Of a DNA stretch of 11,426 nucleotides, positions 5,572-11,426 are shown piece by piece. Where the stretch lies: positions 1 through 11,426 of the forward strand of contig JASHRR010001204.1 of assembly GCA_030037185.1 (NCBI GenBank), read 5' to 3'. A program made the translations under genes and the position numbers. Numbering within the stretch: the stretch's first letter is position 1; each line of letters starts with the position of its first letter. This DNA is from Xanthobacteraceae bacterium. Its GTDB lineage: Bacteria; Pseudomonadota; Alphaproteobacteria; Rhizobiales; Xanthobacteraceae. Below the pieces are notes generated by a model. The model was not told the DNA's origin, searched no databases, and saw only the letters and a list, made by a program, of their open reading frames with translations.

Positions 5572-6948
5572 ATGGCCAAGAAAACCTCGCGACCTGCGCC
5601 CGGCCGTGCCGCTTCTCGCCGCAAGGCGTCAATCAACAAATCGTCGGGCAAATTGCCCGGGAAACCGTCGAGCCGCCAGCCGCCGACTAAGTCGGCGGCC
5701 CGTCCCTCCGCTACCGCGCAGGCCGGAAGCAGCGCGGCGAGCCAGGGGTTCGCATTCGGAAATCCGAAGGTGACAGCGGACGATTTCGCCGCCTTCACCA
5801 CCAACGAAATTCAGGCCGATTCGGCCCTCAAGGCTTCGGACCAGCTTCAGCCCATTCCAAAGCCGTCGAAGCGGCCGCCCGTCCTCGCACTCGAGCAGGT
5901 GCTCGGCGGCGACGTGCAGCAGATCACAGCGTCTGGCAGCGTCACATTCCATTGCGTCGGAGACACCGGCGGAATCCACGAACCCCAGAATCAGTTCGCG
6001 GTCGCCGACGCGATGGCGGCGGACCTCGCTGGCAAGAGCTACCAATCCGGCAAGCCCGCGTTCTTCTATCATCTCGGCGATGTCGTCTACTATCTCGGAC
6101 AGGAGCAATACTACTACGAACAGTTCTACGACCCGTATCGCGACTACGACGCGCCGATCTTCGCCATCCCGGGCAACCATGACGGCATGATCTCGCCGAG
6201 CCTCAAGCAGAAGACCCTGCAGGGGTTCCTCGACAACTTCTGCACCGACGCGCCCACGCACAATCCGGATGCCCAGGGTCACGCTCGCACCACCATGATT
6301 CAGCCGGGAGTCTATTTCGAGCTCGACGCACCGTTCGTGAAGATCATCGGTCTTTATTCCAATATCAGCGAAGGCACGACGGCCGGCGTCATCTCAGGCA
6401 GCAAGGTCGGCAATGCGCAGCTCACGTTTCTGCAGCAGCAGCTGCAAGCAACCGCCAAGGCACGATCGCACGGCGATCATCGCGCGCTGCTCATCGCGGT
6501 GCATCATCCGCCGTTTACCGGCAGCAGCGAGCACGCGCCCAGCCCGGGCATTCTGAAGGACATCGATGCCGCCTGTCACCAGGCCAACATTCTGCCCGAC
6601 ATGATCCTCTCAGGGCATGCGCATCTCTATGAACGCTACACCCGGGTGGTCGGCGACAATCAGATCCCGTTCGTGGTGGCGGGCTGCGGCGGTTATTACG
6701 ATCTGTCGGGATTCAAGAAGGACAGCAGCGGCAGGAAGCCGAGCACGCCAGTCAGCGGCACCGACGCGGACGGTAACAAGCTCACGCTCGAATGTTTCAA
6801 TGATTCGAGCTTCGGTTACCTGCTGCTGACCGTCTCGGACACGCAGCTCAGGTGCAAGTTCATGGGCATCGACGCGAAAACCAAGGCAACCTCGGTCCTC
6901 GATCAGGTCACCTTGGATCTGTCACGTCACAAGGTGAGCAACCATTGA
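5572..6948 (+). CDS. Calcineurin-like metallophosphoesterase with basic N-terminal tail
   Basis: This 458-residue protein starts at the ATG at 5572, eight bases after GGAGG (5559-5563). Residues 1-55 are rich in Lys, Arg, Ser, Pro and Ala, with no hydrophobic core, so this is a basic disordered tail rather than a signal peptide. The catalytic domain runs from about 123 to 375 with the metallophosphoesterase motifs in order: VGDTGG (Asp131), HLGDVVY (Asp170), PGNHDG (Asn202, His203), AVHHPPF (His311/312) and SGHAHLYERY (His349, His351). The YERY ending resembles purple acid phosphatase-like members. A beta-rich C-terminal part (about 400-450) follows. Family members use a two-metal centre to hydrolyse phosphomono- or diesters; the substrate here is unknown. 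The gene stands alone, followed by 460 bases of spacer. Family call certain, specificity open. Confidence 0.92.
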   Translation: MAKKTSRPAPGRAASRRKASINKSSGKLPGKPSSRQPPTKSAARPSATAQAGSSAASQGFAFGNPKVTADDFAAFTTNEIQADSALKASDQLQPIPKPSKRPPVLALEQVLGGDVQQITASGSVTFHCVGDTGGIHEPQNQFAVADAMAADLAGKSYQSGKPAFFYHLGDVVYYLGQEQYYYEQFYDPYRDYDAPIFAIPGNHDGMISPSLKQKTLQGFLDNFCTDAPTHNPDAQGHARTTMIQPGVYFELDAPFVKIIGLYSNISEGTTAGVISGSKVGNAQLTFLQQQLQATAKARSHGDHRALLIAVHHPPFTGSSEHAPSPGILKDIDAACHQANILPDMILSGHAHLYERYTRVVGDNQIPFVVAGCGGYYDLSGFKKDSSGRKPSTPVSGTDADGNKLTLECFNDSSFGYLLLTVSDTQLRCKFMGIDAKTKATSVLDQVTLDLSRHKVSNH

Positions 6949-7408
6949 TCCTGCGCGAGGGGGGCGTATCGAACGACTGGGCCTGAGCGGTCGATTGGAC
7001 GGGACACCTGGAAAAGGACTTGACCGGCCTTCTCTCGAGAAGAAAGGTGCCGCCTGCAGGGACGCTACACGCTCAGAAGTAGGAAAAATCTCAGGGCTAA
7101 ACTGCGCCAGCGCTGTCTTTGAGCCTGCGGGCGGTCCCGCTGGATGACACAAACATACGTGCACACGTACTGGCCCGCGTCCTCCCATCCGGCTTTTTGT
7201 TCGAGGCCATTCGCGCTGCTGCCAGCGAAAGTCTGGTCGAGCAAACCGGAACAAGCAAGACCTCCTCTTCGCCGAGGCCGCTAGCGGCCCCGCCCGCCCA
7301 CGACAATTGCTGTGAGGACCTGCCAGGGATTTGCCTGAAGGAACCGAAAGCGCGGTGTTTTGTTATCTGTGCCTCCAACTCTGGAGCCGATGGGGGCGAA
7401 GGTCTGCA
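6949..7408. other. 460-base spacer rich in short palindromes
   Basis: This separates the metallophosphoesterase from the response regulator. I see no gene with a ribosome binding site. It holds three short inverted repeats: CTTCTC-TC-GAGAAG (7029-7042), TACGTG-CA-CACGTA (7156-7169) and the perfect 14-base palindrome GGCCGCTAGCGGCC (7276-7289). It also holds a partial EcfG-type match, GGAAC-N16-TGTT (7340-7364), 44 bases before the response regulator start. No T-run terminator follows the phosphoesterase. Confidence 0.45.
7340..7364 (+). promoter_or_regulatory. Possible imperfect EcfG-type promoter before the response regulator
   Basis: GGAAC at 7340-7344, a 16-base spacer and TGTT at 7361-7364 match the EcfG consensus except for the first -10 base (C expected). 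The position, 44 bases before the ATG at 7409, is reasonable. With one mismatch in a short motif this could be chance. Confidence 0.3.
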
Positions 7409-7801
7409 ATGACGCAAGAGCTTGCCAGCAAACGCATACTGGTAATCGAGGACGAACCTCTCATCTCCGAGGACCTCACCAACGAGATAACTGCCGAGGG
7501 AGCCAAGGTCATCGGCCCGGTAGGGACCGTGGAAGCAGCGCTCGATGTAATCGCAAGTATAGACAGCCTGGACGGCGCGATCCTCGACATCAAACTGATG
7601 GAGAAAATGAGTTTCCAGGTCGCAGATGTTCTAGCTGCCCACCATGTCCCGTTCGTATTCTGGACGGGATATCCTTGTGATGCTGTCATTCCGGCTCACC
7701 ACGCAAAGGTGACCTGCCTCGAAAAACCCGCAAAGCGGCACGAGGTTAGCCGCGTTCTCAAAAAGCTTCTTACTGGGCGATCGACTGGCGCCCCGATCTG
7801 A
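7409..7801 (+). CDS. Receiver-only response regulator (CheY-like)
   Basis: This 130-residue protein starts at the ATG at 7409, six bases after GAAGG (7398-7402). An in-frame upstream extension is rejected because the receiver domain begins right after this Met. It is one complete receiver domain: acidic pair in VIEDEP (Glu14, Asp15), phosphoacceptor Asp60 in AILDIKL, the conserved Thr86 in FVFWTGY and Lys106 in CLEKPAK, so all phosphotransfer residues are present. No output domain follows; the protein ends after KKLLTGRSTGAPI. Such single-domain regulators work by protein-protein contact or as phosphate sinks, and in Rhizobiales are often paired with HWE- or HisKA2-type kinases (established for the group). 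No kinase gene lies in this window, so it is an orphan here. Domain call very secure; partner unknown. Confidence 0.93.
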   Translation: MTQELASKRILVIEDEPLISEDLTNEITAEGAKVIGPVGTVEAALDVIASIDSLDGAILDIKLMEKMSFQVADVLAAHHVPFVFWTGYPCDAVIPAHHAKVTCLEKPAKRHEVSRVLKKLLTGRSTGAPI

Positions 7802-7913
7802 CCCTGGCAGCACCCTGCAGCACCTTACCGGAACCGGCCGGGGCGGGTGCTCCGGCGGCTCAGCAGGGCGGTGTGCTTGGACACGGAGATCGTCTCCTAG
7901 AGCTTACCAATCC

Positions 7914-8138
7914 CACATCCACCCAGCCGTAGCCGCGGCGTTCCTGGACCGAGAGGCCGTGGCGAGGGTCGGCGCTCGCGAACGTGTGATTTGGGGCCAC
8001 GACTCAATCGCATACGATGTCGCCAGCGGCCGTTTTCTACGGCCGGACCAACCCGAACATCGACCTATCGGCTGCCCGATAGTGGACGAGGCGAGACAGA
8101 TGGCGGTCACGGGCTTACCTTCGGTTAAGTCACAATGA
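7914..8138 (+). pseudogene. Start-less coding-like frame of about 74 residues
   Basis: The frame from about 7914 to TGA at 8136-8138 reads as natural protein (HPAVAAAFLDREAVARVGAR, then VIWGHDSIAYDVASGRFLRP and PIGCPIVDEARQMAVTGLP) with many G/C third positions. The frame is open back to about 7800, but no ATG or sensible GTG/TTG start exists and the residues before 7914 look like noise. It is probably the C-terminal remnant of a truncated gene. Its stop overlaps the next ATG (ATGA at 8135-8138), the arrangement of coupled genes, so the two may once have been one operon. Family not recognised. Confidence 0.35.
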
Positions 8139-8632
8139 ACGTTCCCGAAGGGATCTCGTTTGAGCCGGCCGGGTGGATATCGACTCCATTGTTGCGTCGG
8201 CGAGACGCACCTCAAGCCGGCTATCTGGAATTTGGTTTAATCGTCTTTCTTGTACTGGCAACAATGCTGTTTTTCATATGGCTTGCGATTAGAGGTCCGG
8301 CGCTGCTCGAGCGGATTTCAAGCTGGCGGCCAGTATGTTCCCTTGTGTCGTGCGAGACCCAGGCTCAACCACATCGTGAGGTCCAGGCTCAGCCTGAGCT
8401 GAAGTCCCAGCCTCAGCCCCAACCTCAAGTGCCGCCCCAATCTCAAGCCCAGCACCAGACTCAACCTCGGCCCCAGACTCCGCGGCATCCGCCGCCGCCA
8501 CAGCAGCGTATGCATGATCGGGTTGTCGTGGGTGAATGGGCGCACGATTCGCGGCGGCTTCGTGAACCGCAGCGGCGTTCTCCCATCGAATGCTGGCGCG
8601 ATCGCAGTATTCGAGGTCCCTGCTTCGATTAG
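8135..8632 (+). CDS. Hypothetical one-pass membrane protein with Gln/Pro-rich tail
   Basis: The frame has 165 codons from the ATG at 8135. After a polar N-terminus of about 30 residues comes one strong transmembrane segment (FGLIVFLVLATMLFFIWLAI, about residues 33-52). Basic residues follow, then a low-complexity tail (about 76-123) of Gln-Pro and Gln-Ala-Gln repeats ending in poly-Pro. The DNA there repeats a CAGxCTCA-like unit with a period near 12 bases. The last 40 residues read poorly, and an overlapping frame (from 8514) has better codon bias, so the true C-terminus may lie in that frame after a shift in or near the CCGCCGCCGCC run (about 8490-8500). There is no Shine-Dalgarno; the start overlaps the preceding stop (ATGA), so translation would depend on coupling. 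Function unknown. Confidence 0.4.
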   Translation: MNVPEGISFEPAGWISTPLLRRRDAPQAGYLEFGLIVFLVLATMLFFIWLAIRGPALLERISSWRPVCSLVSCETQAQPHREVQAQPELKSQPQPQPQVPPQSQAQHQTQPRPQTPRHPPPPQQRMHDRVVVGEWAHDSRRLREPQRRSPIECWRDRSIRGPCFD

Positions 8633-9085
8633 CGGCGGCAAGAACATACTTTACGACCTCAAACAGCGGGCCCTGGGCATGGAAGGGGCGACGGTCCCGA
8701 CGATTTCCTCGGCAGCGACCTCCACTTCCAGCTTGTCGATCAGCTGATCAGCAGGGCGGACACGATGGAATGGTTAGGGGAGCAAAGGTCGATGACGCCT
8801 GGTCCGCCGTTGGTGCTGTCTGATATGAAAGGGCCGGGGCCACGTGAGGGGACACACACGGCAATGGCCTCCCGCCGCAAGCCAAGGCCGGCCGCAGCGG
8901 CGGCATTCCCAACGGCAAGGAAAAAATCAGTCTCCGGCCGCGAGAGCGTTGCACCTGCGCCGGTTGTTGCATCAAATTTGCTCACGCCCCCGGCTCAAGC
9001 ACGTTCGCGGCTTAGCGCACACGGGCGGACGCTCAAGCGATATAATTACTCAGCTGAATCGGGCATTGCATCGATCAGAGGCTGA
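8514..9085 (+). pseudogene. Coding-like region split by a frame change at a GGGG run
   Basis: From 8514 one frame with strongly G/C third positions reads NGRTIRGGFVNRSGVLPSN and on to KNILYDLKQRALGMEG. At GGGG (8685-8688) the coding signal moves to another frame: GPDDFLGSDLHFQLVDQLIS, then RADTMEWLGEQ, continuing to a TGA at 9083-9085. Adding one G to the run would join them as ALGMEGGDGPDDFL without a break. The last 100 residues are Arg-, Ala- and Pro-rich and probably disordered. There is no ribosome binding site at 8514, so this may be the continuation of the membrane protein that starts at 8135. Read as decayed, or as a homopolymer sequencing error. Family not recognised. Confidence 0.35.
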
Positions 9086-9217
9086 CATCGGTGGACGCTG
9101 ATGAACAACGCGGCGGAGGTCGTGGCACCTCCAGGTTTCTATCCCATCTGAACTGCGTCAAGCCTGATCTTGGCGTAAATTCGATCATCCTGCGGCGACT
9201 AAGACGAGCGAGTTGCG
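9086..9217. other. Short leader region before the amidohydrolase gene
   Basis: These 132 bases precede the amidohydrolase ATG. They contain one small inverted repeat, GGAGGT-CGTGGC-ACCTCC (9115-9132), about 86 bases before the start. It could be an operator or could sequester a purine-rich sequence. I see no strong promoter motif. Confidence 0.35.
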
Positions 9218-10753
9218 ATGTCCGATCAGGCTGTCCCGGCCGGAACCACATTGCTGTTGAAAGGTGGCCAGGTGCTGACGCCTGGGACGGATTGGAACGA
9301 TCCGCCGCAGGCCGACATTGCCATCGCCGGCGACAAGATCGTTGGCATTAATGCGGATTACCGGCTCGGCGACGCCCGAAACGTGGAGACGATCAACGCG
9401 CGCCATCATCTGGTACTGCCGGGTTTTGTAAACGCGCACTACCATTCCCACGACGTGCTTGCCAAGGGCACGCTCGAAGAGGCCCCGCTGGAGACGTGGC
9501 GTCTCTATGCGCTGCCGCCCCAATACCCGCCCCGCTCCGTGGAGGAGGTTTACGCGCGGACCTTGCTGGGTGCGCTCGAGTGCTTGCGATCCGGAATGAC
9601 GACGATCCAAGACATGCTAACGCTCTATCCATACGAGGATCGTCACATGGACGCGGTGATGAAGGCCTACGAGGAGGTCGGCATCCGTGTAGTGTTCGCC
9701 TTGCAATATGCTGATCGAAAGGGCATCGAAACCATCCCGTTCTGGAAGGATGCGTTTCCGGCCGATCTTCATCCATTGTTGTCGACCGCCGCCGAGCCGG
9801 AAGGCGAGCTCGATCTGATCGGGCACTTCGAGACGACGCGCCTTAGATCCCCTCCGCCGCGGCGGGTATCGTGGGCGCTTGGACCGTCCGCCCCGGAGCG
9901 TTGCTCGCCGGCCCTTATGCAGCGGACCGTGGACTTGGCACGCCGTTACGACATTCCGGTCTACACCCACCTCTACGAATCGCGCGGCATGGTGCTCCAG
10001 GCGCGCTTATCGCTGCCGGAATACAAGGGTCTATTGATCCGCCGACTGGCCGAGGAGGGCGTCCTCGACCAGCGGCTCAATTTTGCTCACAGTGTCTGGC
10101 TCTCGCGCGACGAAATCGAACTCCTGGCTGAGCACGGTGCGGGAGTCGTACTCAATCCCCAAGGCAACTTGAAAATGAAATGTGGCATTGCACCGATCCG
10201 CACGCTGCAACATGCCGGTGTGCGGATCGGGCTCGGCTGCGATAATTGCAGCTGCTCCGATGCGCAAAACATGTTCATGGCCATGAAGCTCTTCGCGCTG
10301 TTGGCCGCAATTAGTGATCCGATGCCGGGCCCGCCGCAGGCAGTCGCAGCCCTGCGTGCCGCCACTGAAGGCGGCGCCGACGGCGCAAGACTGGGCGATC
10401 TGCTGGGACGCATCGCGCCGAGCTTCAAGGCCGACCTGACACTGATCGACTTGCGAGACCCGACATTCTCGCCGATGAACAGTGCGGTGCGTCAGCTCGT
10501 TCACGTTGAAGCCGGGCGCGGTGTCCGCCATGTCATTGTCGAAGGCAAGGTCGTTGTGCGAGATCGGCAGCTGACGACCATCAGCGAATCAACGATCTAT
10601 GATGCAGTAAAGGCAGTGATGCCGGAGTTCAGACGCGATTTCGCGAACATCTCGCAACGGGTCGCCAAGCTGCAACCTTGGCTCGATCGCGCCCATCGCC
10701 AAATCATGGCAGCTGAGCTTGATATCGAACGTCTTCCGTTTGGAAGCCATTGA
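9218..10753 (+). CDS. TRZ/ATZ-type amidohydrolase (cytosine deaminase-like family)
   Basis: This 511-residue protein starts at the ATG at 9218; the ribosome binding site is weak (GACGAGCGAG), but the beta-sandwich strand TTLLLKGGQVLTPG right after it fits a true N-terminus. The metal-dependent hydrolase motifs are complete and in order: PGFVNAHYHSHD (His74, His76), the LGPSAPERCSP substrate-loop signature, YTHLYES (His251, Glu254), LNFAHSVW (His291) and LGCDNCSCSDAQNM (Asp342). Asp342 lies 51 residues after His291, as in S-adenosylhomocysteine/methylthioadenosine deaminases of this group. A second beta-sandwich half (about 400-455) and a helical extension to 511 follow. The family hydrolyses C-N or C-Cl bonds in deaminated nucleosides, triazines and related rings. 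The DNCSCSD loop differs from the common DGxxSNN form, so a distinct substrate is likely. It is cytoplasmic, with no signal peptide. Confidence 0.92.
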   Translation: MSDQAVPAGTTLLLKGGQVLTPGTDWNDPPQADIAIAGDKIVGINADYRLGDARNVETINARHHLVLPGFVNAHYHSHDVLAKGTLEEAPLETWRLYALPPQYPPRSVEEVYARTLLGALECLRSGMTTIQDMLTLYPYEDRHMDAVMKAYEEVGIRVVFALQYADRKGIETIPFWKDAFPADLHPLLSTAAEPEGELDLIGHFETTRLRSPPPRRVSWALGPSAPERCSPALMQRTVDLARRYDIPVYTHLYESRGMVLQARLSLPEYKGLLIRRLAEEGVLDQRLNFAHSVWLSRDEIELLAEHGAGVVLNPQGNLKMKCGIAPIRTLQHAGVRIGLGCDNCSCSDAQNMFMAMKLFALLAAISDPMPGPPQAVAALRAATEGGADGARLGDLLGRIAPSFKADLTLIDLRDPTFSPMNSAVRQLVHVEAGRGVRHVIVEGKVVVRDRQLTTISESTIYDAVKAVMPEFRRDFANISQRVAKLQPWLDRAHRQIMAAELDIERLPFGSH

Positions 10754-11241
10754 GGCTCCGATCTGCCCTATTGCGTGCTGGGCGCTTGCTTATCTTCGAC
10801 CGGATGCGCCCGGCCGACTCCTGCCGGCACCGTATGGCGGCAGGGGTGCTCGTCGCGCGCCGCCTGGATCTTGGCGTGGCTTTAAGGTCAGCCGCAGCGG
10901 CGGCCGCCTGATGCACCGCCCGTCCCAACCCGTCGGTCACTGGCATGTGCTCATGCGGCGTCACGCCGGAAAGGCCAGATGTTTCGGCGGCAAGCCGTAC
11001 GCCGCAATCCAGGACATCAAGCAGAGCGTGACCGGCCGCTACTGTTGGCCGCAGGCCCATTGGAGATCACCCGGAAAGAGTTTCAGAGTCTCGCTGATTC
11101 TGACTCGATGGTGGGGGGAGGCGCCGCTCCGTGCCAGCTTTCGCATAACACCCAAATAGGCTATGGTGCACCCGCACAGTCTGCGGACCATGCCGCCGAC
11201 GCACAGCCAACAATTCGTGGTTTCAAGGAGGAGGGTTTCTA
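10754..11241. other. 490-base spacer before the MBL-fold gene
   Basis: No frame on either strand combines a ribosome binding site with sensible protein sequence. A hairpin CTCCTGCCG...CGGCAGGGG (10818-10846, one G-U pair, 11-base loop) lies 64 bases past the amidohydrolase stop without a T-run and could help end that transcript. The strong AAGGAGGAG at 11225-11233 belongs to the following gene. No clear promoter motif is seen. Confidence 0.45.
10818..10846. repeat. Inverted repeat downstream of the amidohydrolase gene
   Basis: CTCCTGCCG pairs with CGGCAGGGG over nine base pairs including one G-U, around an 11-base loop. There is no T-run on the plus strand after it, so a canonical terminator is not supported. 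A factor-dependent or stabilising role is possible. Confidence 0.4.
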
Positions 11242-11426
11242 ATGGGGCTTCGATTCACCATCGCCGCCGCAAGCGCCTTGTTCGCGACCGCAGCCTTTGC
11301 GCAGGGGCAGGACTTCTCGAAAGTTCAGATAAAGACCACCGACCTCGGCAATCGCACCTACATGCTGGAAGGCCAGGGCGGCAATATCGTCGTCGCCTGC
11401 GGCGATGACGCGGTCATCCAGGTGGA
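11242..11426 (+). CDS. N-terminus of an exported MBL-fold metallohydrolase (cut by right edge)
   Basis: The ATG at 11242 follows a strong AAGGAGGAG (11225-11233) by eight bases. The first 20 residues form a signal peptide (MGLRF, then Ala-rich IAAASALFATAAFA, likely cleavage after AFA). The visible mature part (QDFSKVQIKTTDLGNRTYML, then GQGGNIVVACGDDAVIQV) matches the first two beta strands of periplasmic MBL-fold hydrolases, where a TYMLEGQGGNI-type strand leads to GDD-x-x-x-x-VD. The metal-binding HxHxDH motif would lie beyond the window edge and cannot be checked. Members include beta-lactamase-like and other hydrolases, so the substrate is unknown. It is 488 bases from the amidohydrolase and probably has its own promoter. 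Confidence 0.75.
   Translation, partial: MGLRFTIAAASALFATAAFAQGQDFSKVQIKTTDLGNRTYMLEGQGGNIVVACGDDAVIQV

Noticed and set aside
5094..5804. Minus-strand frame of 236 codons
   Set aside because: It starts antisense inside the metallophosphoesterase gene and crosses the divergent promoter region; it has no family motif or ribosome binding site.
5629..6282. Long minus-strand frame
   Set aside because: It is antisense to the well-supported metallophosphoesterase; GC-rich genes commonly produce such mirror frames.
8358..8480. Repetitive DNA that could suggest a CRISPR or tandem-repeat array
   Set aside because: The units are short, imperfect and in frame, encoding Gln/Pro repeats; there are no spacers of constant length.
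8738..8749. Perfect 12-base palindrome GATCAGCTGATC
   Set aside because: It falls inside a coding-like frame (VDQLIS) and is explained by codon choice; no regulatory context.
10704..11060. Minus-strand frame of 118 codons in the spacer after the amidohydrolase
   Set aside because: No ribosome binding site or recognised motif; overlaps the amidohydrolase 3' end and has low-complexity Ala/Arg composition.

Overview
The window is GC-rich chromosomal-type DNA. Its gene content suggests an alphaproteobacterium of the Rhizobiales, probably Bradyrhizobium-like. That assignment is inference from four things: a DUF3597 protein behind a GGAAC-N17-CGTT (EcfG-type) promoter, a receiver-only response regulator, exported GlcG/HbpS-like and isochorismatase-like proteins, and an exported MBL-fold hydrolase. 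I see no rRNA, tRNA, CRISPR array, insertion sequence or phage structural gene.

Layout. Left block (1-2164), all on the minus strand: a secreted GlcG/HbpS-like protein (2164-1682), a secreted isochorismatase-fold protein (1379-738) whose nucleophile position appears to be Ala instead of Cys, and the first 20 codons of a further membrane or exported protein leaving the left edge (62-1). All three have strong purine-rich ribosome binding sites. Middle block (2796-5236): an unrecognised 146-residue protein with A-rich codons closed by a good rho-independent terminator, a 730-base stretch without a convincing gene, then the DUF3597 gene, and a minus-strand unknown gene (5236-4879) that is readable only across a one-base frameshift.

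Right block (5572-11426), plus strand: a calcineurin-like metallophosphoesterase with a long basic N-terminal tail, a receiver-only response regulator, and a messy region (about 7914-9085) of short high-GC3 reading frames. That region includes a one-pass membrane protein with a Gln/Pro-rich tail and a frame change at a GGGG run. It is followed by a TRZ/ATZ-type amidohydrolase and the start of an exported MBL-fold metallohydrolase cut by the right edge.

The genes do not form one obvious pathway. Most sit as single transcription units separated by 300-700 bases of spacer. With two probable frameshifts in about 4 kb, this looks like an accessory or decaying chromosomal region rather than a tight operon. 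The clearest regulatory signal is the EcfG-type promoter before the DUF3597 gene, which points to the general stress response. I did not find a convincing previously undescribed multi-gene system; the candidates most worth a second look are listed as findings.
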